Assembly (NCBI GenBank): GCA_023401495.1
Contig: JAEXDU010000087.1
Location: forward strand, 1 to 11,661
From: Bacillota bacterium
Lineage (GTDB): Bacteria > Bacillota > Clostridia > Oscillospirales > Acutalibacteraceae
Direction of reading: 5' to 3'
Length of the DNA: 11,661 nucleotides
The notes under the pieces were generated by a model. It did no database searches and had not been told where the DNA came from. It saw nothing but the letters and a program-made list of their open reading frames with translations. Numbering within the stretch: position 1 is the first letter of the stretch; each line of letters starts with the position of its first letter. Shown here piece by piece: positions 7,689 to 11,661 of this stretch. Made by a program: the position numbers and the translations under genes.

Positions 7689-8454
7689 AGATGATCCCTC
7701 CCGAATGTTTTTCGAACGCTCTGGATGCCGGTAGCCCCTCATAGTGGGTCCTGTATACGGCTTTTGGGGCCAGGAAATCCTCATAACAGGCCCCATATTT
7801 GGAAAACGAAACCGGGTAAATCTCCAGCTCCGTCATCAGGCGGCAAAGCCACAGGGGCAAGGCGCCGGGCGCCTTGATTTCCATCAGTACCAGCTCCGGC
7901 CCGATGATCGGCGAGCCAAAATCGCCGGAGCTTAAATCCAGAGAGGTATCGCGCCAGCGCAGATTCTGGTCAAAGGTAATGCGCAGCTCCGAATCCTCCC
8001 GCCCAAACAACGCCGCGCGGTCGTATCCGATAAACGTCTTTGGAACGGGCCGGTAGAAATCCACAAACCAGTGGATTTCCTCAAAAATCTGCGAATCCTC
8101 CTGCGGCAGGCGGCCGCAGGCGAGAAAATTCATGGCATCTTCCAGCGAGAGTGAAATCCGCCGTTTGTACACGACGCCCTTGTATTTCTTTTTCAGCTCC
8201 AGAAACACCGAATCGTTCTGCTGTGGCACACCATAGCTGCGCACGCGGATTTTCTCTTTATAGACCGGTTTCTCCAGCGACATGCGGATCAGCCGGTAAT
8301 CCTCGGTATCCAGATACAGATTGCAGATCGTGTGCCGGCCGTACTGGTCATGCTTCATATAAGGCGTCAGCCCCGCTTCCAGCGCGGCATACTGCGTCTG
8401 ATTCATCAGATATTTCTTTTCATATCGTTTGAACACATCCTGATACTGCGTCAT
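7681..8454 (-). CDS. VTC-type polyphosphate polymerase domain protein
   Basis: A predicted cytoplasmic protein of 257 residues with the VTC catalytic fold, a triphosphate-tunnel enzyme. In yeast Vtc4 this domain makes polyphosphate from ATP; whether bacterial single-domain members do the same is less certain. Visible motifs fit the tunnel: RYEKKYLMN (10-18), YLDTEDYRL (47-55), KEKIRVRSYG (66-75), FLELKKK (84-90) with VVYKRR (94-99), FIGYDRAAL (141-149), LRITFD (157-162), LMEIKA (190-195) and PVSFSKYGACY (214-224). These supply the basic residues for phosphate binding and the glutamates for metal. The ATG at 8454-8452 is chosen because GGAGGGA at 8461-8467 lies 6 nt upstream; the ATG at 8469 overlaps that ribosome site and would add five residues. 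It is the first gene of the three-gene minus-strand unit. No SPX regulatory domain and no membrane segment are present. Confidence 0.88.
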   Translation of the reverse strand: MTQYQDVFKRYEKKYLMNQTQYAALEAGLTPYMKHDQYGRHTICNLYLDTEDYRLIRMSLEKPVYKEKIRVRSYGVPQQNDSVFLELKKKYKGVVYKRRISLSLEDAMNFLACGRLPQEDSQIFEEIHWFVDFYRPVPKTFIGYDRAALFGREDSELRITFDQNLRWRDTSLDLSSGDFGSPIIGPELVLMEIKAPGALPLWLCRLMTELEIYPVSFSKYGACYEDFLAPKAVYRTHYEGLPASRAFEKHSGGIICA

Positions 8455-8580
8455 TTGAAATCCCTCCATCGGTCAGATTTGATACACGGCCGATCTCCCG
8501 CTGGAACAATCCATTTGGATATGTTACACTAAAGGAAAACGTCCGGGAATGTTTTGTTGTGTGACCATCATAAATCAAAA

Positions 8581-8624
8581 GGCTGAAATTACTCTGAAAA
8601 TGCGGCTTCAGAGTAATTTCAGCC
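8581..8624. repeat. 18-bp perfect inverted repeat between divergent operons
   Basis: GGCTGAAATTACTCTGAA (8581-8598) is the exact reverse complement of 8607-8624, with an 8-nt loop (AATGCGGC). On the minus strand the stem is followed by TTTTGATTT, so it could act as an attenuator in the leader of the polymerase operon. On the plus strand no T-run follows. If the promoter at 8634-8663 is used, the minus-strand transcript would begin almost exactly at the foot of this stem. It could instead be a two-fold operator or a readthrough barrier between the divergent units. Confidence 0.8.
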
Positions 8625-8633
8625 TGATCAGTT

Positions 8634-8663
8634 AAGATAGCATCAAAGAGAGACTCCGGTAAA
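8634..8663 (-). promoter_or_regulatory. Candidate promoter of the VTC-DUF4956-lipoprotein operon
   Basis: On the minus strand TTTACC (8663-8658) and TATCTT (8639-8634) are 18 nt apart, and TG precedes the -10 by one base, giving an extended -10. A transcript would start near 8627, about 170 nt before the polymerase start, leaving a long leader that opens with the 18-bp stem-loop. Both boxes are imperfect. Confidence 0.35.
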
Positions 8664-8690
8664 TCGAAAATTCATCTGATTCATGTATAA

Positions 8691-8718
8691 AAGGATCTAT
8701 ACTTTAAGGTACTATAAT
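8691..8718 (+). promoter_or_regulatory. Promoter region of the two-component operon with an 11-bp direct repeat
   Basis: TATAAT at 8713-8718 is a perfect -10 box, 33 nt before the response-regulator start, but no -35 box fits upstream. Instead AAGGATCTATA (8691-8701) is repeated as AAGGTACTATA (8706-8716), 9 of 11 matching, at 15-nt spacing. A missing -35 with repeats over the -10 suggests activator or repressor control, perhaps by the encoded regulator itself. A second near repeat, ATTCAT at 8670 and 8679, lies just upstream. Confidence 0.45.
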
Positions 8719-8751
8719 GGAAACTACCGGAACAACAGGGAGGGGTCGGCT

Positions 8752-9429
8752 GTGAATATTTTGATTGTGGAGGACGAGATTCGTCTTGCGGAGGCGCTCG
8801 CTCAAATCATGACGGAGCAAAAGTATTCCGTGGATGTGGTTCATGACGGTGAGGATGGCCTGGCCTATGCGGAAAGCGGATTATACGACGTGGTCGTTCT
8901 GGACGTGATGCTGCCGAAACGCAGCGGGTTTGAGGTGGTGCGCGCCCTGCGCGGCAAGAAGATTGCCACGCCCGTGCTGCTGCTTACCGCACGGGACGAA
9001 ATTTCGGATAAAGTAACCGGGCTGGACTGCGGAGCGGATGATTACATGACAAAGCCGTTTTCCCCCGAAGAGCTGCTGGCGCGGGTTCGCGCGCTGGCGC
9101 GCCGCCAGGGCGATGTGGTGCTGGAGGAAATGACATTTTCTGATGTGACGCTGAATCTGTCGGCCTACACGCTGGAGTGCGGCGCCAAATCGGTACACCT
9201 TGGCTTTAAGGAATTTGAGGTGATGCGCCTTCTGATGGGGAACCCCTCCATGATCGTGCCGAAAGACGACCTGATCACGAGGGTATGGGGCACCGAATCC
9301 GGCGCGGAGGACAACAATGTGGAGGCCTACATTTCATTTCTGCGCAAAAAGCTGTTCTTCCTCGGCTCAAAGGTCAACATCGGAACCGTGCGTAAGGTGG
9401 GCTACCGTTTGGAGGAGGATGCTTCATGA
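8752..9429 (+). CDS. OmpR/PhoB-family response regulator
   Basis: A cytoplasmic DNA-binding response regulator of 225 residues. The receiver domain spans about 1-118, with the acidic pair E7-D8, phospho-acceptor D51 (VVVLDVMLP), T79 (LLLTAR) and K101 (MTKPF) all in place. Residues about 125-222 form the OmpR-type winged helix (LGFKEFEVMRLLM, VWGTESGAEDNNVEAYISFLRKKL, IGTVRKVGYRLE). The GTG at 8752 is chosen because GGGAGGGG at 8738-8745 lies 6 nt upstream and the protein then starts with the canonical MNILIVEDE; an in-frame ATG at 8683 lies before the -10 box. The stop overlaps the sensor kinase start (ATGA), so the pair is coupled. Divergence from the polymerase-lipoprotein unit suggests, but does not show, that it controls that unit. 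Confidence 0.95.
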   Translation: MNILIVEDEIRLAEALAQIMTEQKYSVDVVHDGEDGLAYAESGLYDVVVLDVMLPKRSGFEVVRALRGKKIATPVLLLTARDEISDKVTGLDCGADDYMTKPFSPEELLARVRALARRQGDVVLEEMTFSDVTLNLSAYTLECGAKSVHLGFKEFEVMRLLMGNPSMIVPKDDLITRVWGTESGAEDNNVEAYISFLRKKLFFLGSKVNIGTVRKVGYRLEEDAS

Positions 9430-10661
9430 TCCAGAAGCTGCGGCGTAAATTTGTACTGATCAATATGTCACTTGTGTTCTCCGTGCTGCTCATCGTATTC
9501 TCGGTGTTCCTGTATACGAACTATCAGCGGCTGGAAAACACCAGCAAAAACGATATGAAGATGGCATTGACCCGCACCTCTGAAAAAACGCCGCCGAAGT
9601 TTGAAATCGGCGGCAGCAAGCCGCAGGATCTGCCCCCCACCACACCGATCGTCTGTGCCGTGCTTGACAGCGACGGAGAAATTCTGAAAACCGTGGGACA
9701 GAACGCGGAAATTTCACAGCAGGTTCTGGAGCAGGCGGTACAGCAGGCTCTGGAGGCAAATACACGGGAGGGAACGATTTCTTCTCTCGACCTGCGCTTT
9801 CTGCGGCAGGACATGCCCAGCGGAGTTAAAATCGCCTTTGCGGACAGGAGCCACGAACGCGATTCCATCCGCAGCCTTCTGCTCAGCGCGCTTTTAGTGG
9901 GAGCCGGCGGGCTGTTCGCCTTTTTCCTGATCAGCCTGTATCTGGCCCGGTGGGCGCTGCGCCCGGTGGAGCGCGCATGGGAGCAGCAGCGGCAATTTGT
10001 TGCAGATGCCTCTCACGAGCTGAAAACCCCGCTGACGGTGATCCTCGCCAACATCGGGATTTTACTTTCGCACCGCGAGAGCACGATCGAACAGCAGCTG
10101 AAATGGGTGGAATACACCGGCACAGAGGCAACCCGCATGAAACAGTTGGTAGACGACCTGCTGTTCCTGGCCAAATCGGACGCGCGGCGCATGCCGCCGC
10201 CCCAAACGCCGGTGGACCTGAGCAACATTGCGTGGAGCAGCCTTCTGCCGTATGAATCCGTCGCGTTTGAGCAGGGCGTTACGCTGAACAGCAGCATCGC
10301 GCCAAACCTGTTTATACTGGGGGACTCGGGCCGCCTGCAGCAGCTGATTGTGATTCTGCTGGATAACGCCTGCAAATATGCCGGTGAGCATGGAGTCGTA
10401 ACACTGACACTCGAGCAGGTACAGTCCAAAGCCAGATTGACGGTCAACAACACCGGTGCTTTGATCCCCATGGATCAGCTGGAACAGATTTTTGAACGCT
10501 TCTATCGTCTGGATCAATCCCGCGTCCGAAAGACCGAAGGCTATGGCCTGGGCCTTTCCATCGCAAAAACCATTGTGGAAGCGCACGGCGGAAAAATCTC
10601 TGCTGTCAGCTCGGCCGGGACGGGTACATCCTTTATTGTGACGCTCCCGCTTCAACTATAA
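9426..10661 (+). CDS. Membrane sensor histidine kinase (HisKA/HATPase), partner of the upstream regulator
   Basis: A 411-residue inner-membrane kinase that should phosphorylate the adjacent response regulator. Transmembrane segments are at about 9-30 and 149-173, enclosing an extracytoplasmic sensor region of about 118 residues with no recognised fold. No clear HAMP domain is seen; a short segment (LARWALRPVERAWEQQRQF) joins the second helix directly to the HisKA helix. The H-box is FVADASHELKTPL with phospho-acceptor H197. The N-box is LIVILLDNACKYA (N314). The G1 box is degenerate, VNNTGALIP instead of the D-x-G-x-G form, a variant common in clostridial kinases. The F-box is IFERFYRLDQSR and the G2 box GYGLGLSIAK (372-381). 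The start overlaps the regulator stop by four bases. The signal is unknown; the position next to a surface lipoprotein operon fits an envelope cue. Confidence 0.95.
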   Translation: MIQKLRRKFVLINMSLVFSVLLIVFSVFLYTNYQRLENTSKNDMKMALTRTSEKTPPKFEIGGSKPQDLPPTTPIVCAVLDSDGEILKTVGQNAEISQQVLEQAVQQALEANTREGTISSLDLRFLRQDMPSGVKIAFADRSHERDSIRSLLLSALLVGAGGLFAFFLISLYLARWALRPVERAWEQQRQFVADASHELKTPLTVILANIGILLSHRESTIEQQLKWVEYTGTEATRMKQLVDDLLFLAKSDARRMPPPQTPVDLSNIAWSSLLPYESVAFEQGVTLNSSIAPNLFILGDSGRLQQLIVILLDNACKYAGEHGVVTLTLEQVQSKARLTVNNTGALIPMDQLEQIFERFYRLDQSRVRKTEGYGLGLSIAKTIVEAHGGKISAVSSAGTGTSFIVTLPLQL

Positions 10662-10786
10662 TTTTTATTTTGCTTCAAGCTATGGCTGATTTTGGTTTTC
10701 CCAAAATTATCCATAACTATTTTGTTATAGTTAAATATAAATACACTTATACGAAAATGAAAAAATGTAAATGTTATATAATAAAA
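10662..10786. other. AT-rich intergenic stretch with two small stem-loops
   Basis: The base composition drops sharply here compared with the flanking genes. Two weak inverted repeats are visible: ATTTTGG/CCAAAAT (10689-10695 with 10701-10707, 5-nt loop) and TAACTA/TAGTTA (10714-10719 with 10728-10733). Neither is a clear terminator for the kinase gene, although T-rich runs occur around them. Short open frames across this stretch have no ribosome site and are rejected. Confidence 0.5.
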
Positions 10787-10815
10787 TTGACTTTTTGTCG
10801 AAAAACAATTAAAAT
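10787..10815 (+). promoter_or_regulatory. Near-consensus promoter of the GntR regulator
   Basis: TTGACT (10787-10792) and TAAAAT (10810-10815) are separated by 17 nt, giving five of six matches in each box. The spacer carries a palindromic TTTTT-GTCG-AAAAA (10792-10805). FCD-type GntR proteins often bind short palindromes over their own promoter, so this may be an autoregulatory operator (inference). The transcript would start near 10822 with a leader of about 60 nt. Confidence 0.65.
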
Positions 10816-10882
10816 GATAATACACATAGGCTCGAATTCCCCTGCCCCTTAATTTATTACTGTAAGGTAAGTGAGGGCAAAC

Positions 10883-11530
10883 ATGCAATTGGAAAACCGA
10901 AACGACTCAGCGTACACCATCGTCAAGAAATTCATCATTTATGAAAACTGTACTCCCGGGGAGGCGATCAGCGAAGCAAAAATACAGATGAAATACCCCA
11001 CTTTCAGTCAAAAAGCCATCCGCGACGCTTTTCTTCTGCTGGAAAACGAAAGCCTTATCATGCGGCAATTTCGCAAGGGATACCGAATCGCCCACATTTC
11101 TCCCAGACGCCTGCAGGACGTTTACGAAATCCGCCAAATCCTTGAACCTTACGCGCTGGAAAAGGGCATGCAGAATATTGACCGCAGCTGGCTGCTGGAA
11201 ACACGTAAAAAATTCGTAACGATCTGTACCTCTCCTGTTCAGGAAAGCAGGGAGCTTGTCGAGCTTGACAACGAATTTCATATGGTATTGATCGCAAGCC
11301 TGAATAATCAGTATGCGGCAAAATTACTGGCCAGCAGCCTGGATTATTTGACTCTGGTTCGGATGTACATGCTCGAGCAGAACCGAAAATACAGGCCGCG
11401 CCATCAGGAGCATACCGATATGATCGATGCGATTTTAAAAAATGACCGGCAGAAGGCAGTACAGCTGATGAGCGAGCATCTCGATGAATCTTATCAGCAG
11501 GTGCTCAGGCGAGTGCTGTCCATCTTGTAG
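10883..11530 (+). CDS. GntR-family regulator, FadR/FCD subfamily
   Basis: A predicted cytoplasmic DNA-binding regulator of 215 residues. Residues about 8-72 are a winged helix (YTIVKKFIIYENCTPGEAIS, SQKAIRDAFLLLENESLI, RKGYRIAHISPR). The helix usually reading SRTPVREAL is altered here to SQKAIRDAF. Residues about 78-212 are the all-helical FCD ligand domain. Its likely metal ligands are D129 and H133 (ELDNEFHMVL), H177 (HQEHTDMIDAIL) and H199 (MSEHLDESY). FCD regulators usually sense a carboxylate or sugar acid and repress nearby catabolic genes, but no such gene lies within the window, so target and ligand cannot be named. The ATG at 10883 is preferred because GAGGG at 10873-10877 lies 5 nt upstream; GTG at 10871 is an in-frame alternative adding four residues. 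Confidence 0.9.
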   Translation: MQLENRNDSAYTIVKKFIIYENCTPGEAISEAKIQMKYPTFSQKAIRDAFLLLENESLIMRQFRKGYRIAHISPRRLQDVYEIRQILEPYALEKGMQNIDRSWLLETRKKFVTICTSPVQESRELVELDNEFHMVLIASLNNQYAAKLLASSLDYLTLVRMYMLEQNRKYRPRHQEHTDMIDAILKNDRQKAVQLMSEHLDESYQQVLRRVLSIL

Positions 11531-11584
11531 CATAGCGTCTGCGCATGGCACAGGTACACCGGCCGATCCAATCATATTGACCTG

Positions 11585-11628
11585 AAAAAAGGGCCGCTGA
11601 AAATTTTCATTTTCAGCGGCCCTTTTTT
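11585..11628. terminator. Strong, probably bidirectional terminator after the GntR gene
   Basis: Positions 11585-11603 pair perfectly with 11610-11628, a 19-bp stem counting the A6/T6 ends, with a GC core GGGCCGCTGAAAA and a 6-nt loop. The symmetrical A-run and T-run allow termination on both strands, hinting at a convergent gene to the right of the window. Nothing else recognisable lies between 11531 and the window end. Confidence 0.9.
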
Positions 11629-11661
11629 ATTTTTGAATTCAACCGGTGTGATCCATCATGG

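Noticed and set aside
7689..7796. 36-residue N-terminal extension of the DUF4956 protein from an upstream ATG
   Set aside because: It would overlap the polymerase gene by more than 100 nt, has no ribosome site, and encodes a polar proline-rich segment unlike the family; GTG at 7688 has an excellent site.
8683..8751. Upstream ATG start of the response regulator
   Set aside because: It precedes the -10 box and has no ribosome site; the GTG at 8752 gives the canonical receiver N-terminus.
10670..10888. Short open frames on both strands in the AT-rich intergenic region
   Set aside because: They have AT-driven, low-complexity translations, no ribosome sites and no known family; the plus one spans the GntR promoter.

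Overview
The window looks chromosomal and comes from a moderately GC-rich low-GC-phylum bacterium, most likely a clostridial Firmicute of the Oscillospiraceae/Ruminococcaceae kind. This is inferred from strong purine-rich Shine-Dalgarno sites (GGAGG types) about 6 nt from most starts, several GTG starts, a single-chain PurL, a Firmicute-style BTAD regulator and a Cthe_2159-type lipoprotein. No rRNA, tRNA, CRISPR array, transposase or phage gene is visible. No species can be named from the sequence alone.

Layout: (1) 1-2318, minus strand: the N-terminal 772 codons of purL (purine synthesis), cut by the window edge, with its own leader and a probable extended -10 promoter. (2) 2564-4569, plus strand: a well-formed sigma70-type promoter, a BTAD/SARP-like regulator with a degenerate GGDEF-like C-terminus, then a small unknown protein made of two copies of one motif, closed by a strong terminator. 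(3) 4666-8454, minus strand: a three-gene unit read from right to left: a VTC-type polyphosphate polymerase domain protein, a DUF4956 membrane protein (8-nt overlap with the first, so probably translationally coupled), and a 740-residue surface lipoprotein with Cthe_2159-like beta-helix repeats split by a long low-complexity linker. (4) 8455-8751: a divergent control region with an 18-bp perfect inverted repeat. (5) 8752-10661, plus strand: an OmpR-family response regulator and a HisKA sensor kinase overlapping by ATGA. (6) 10662-10882: an AT-rich intergenic stretch with a near-consensus promoter. (7) 10883-11530, plus strand: a GntR-family FCD regulator followed by a 19-bp terminator.

The most interesting unit is regions 3 to 5. 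A cytoplasmic polyphosphate/triphosphate-tunnel enzyme, a coupled membrane partner and a secreted anchored beta-helix protein lie back to back with a two-component system across a shared regulatory region. The gene families are known to co-occur, but what the set does is not established. A plausible reading is a regulated envelope system linking an anionic polymer to a surface polysaccharide-binding protein. The BTAD regulator plus duplicated-motif protein is a second small unit of unknown role.
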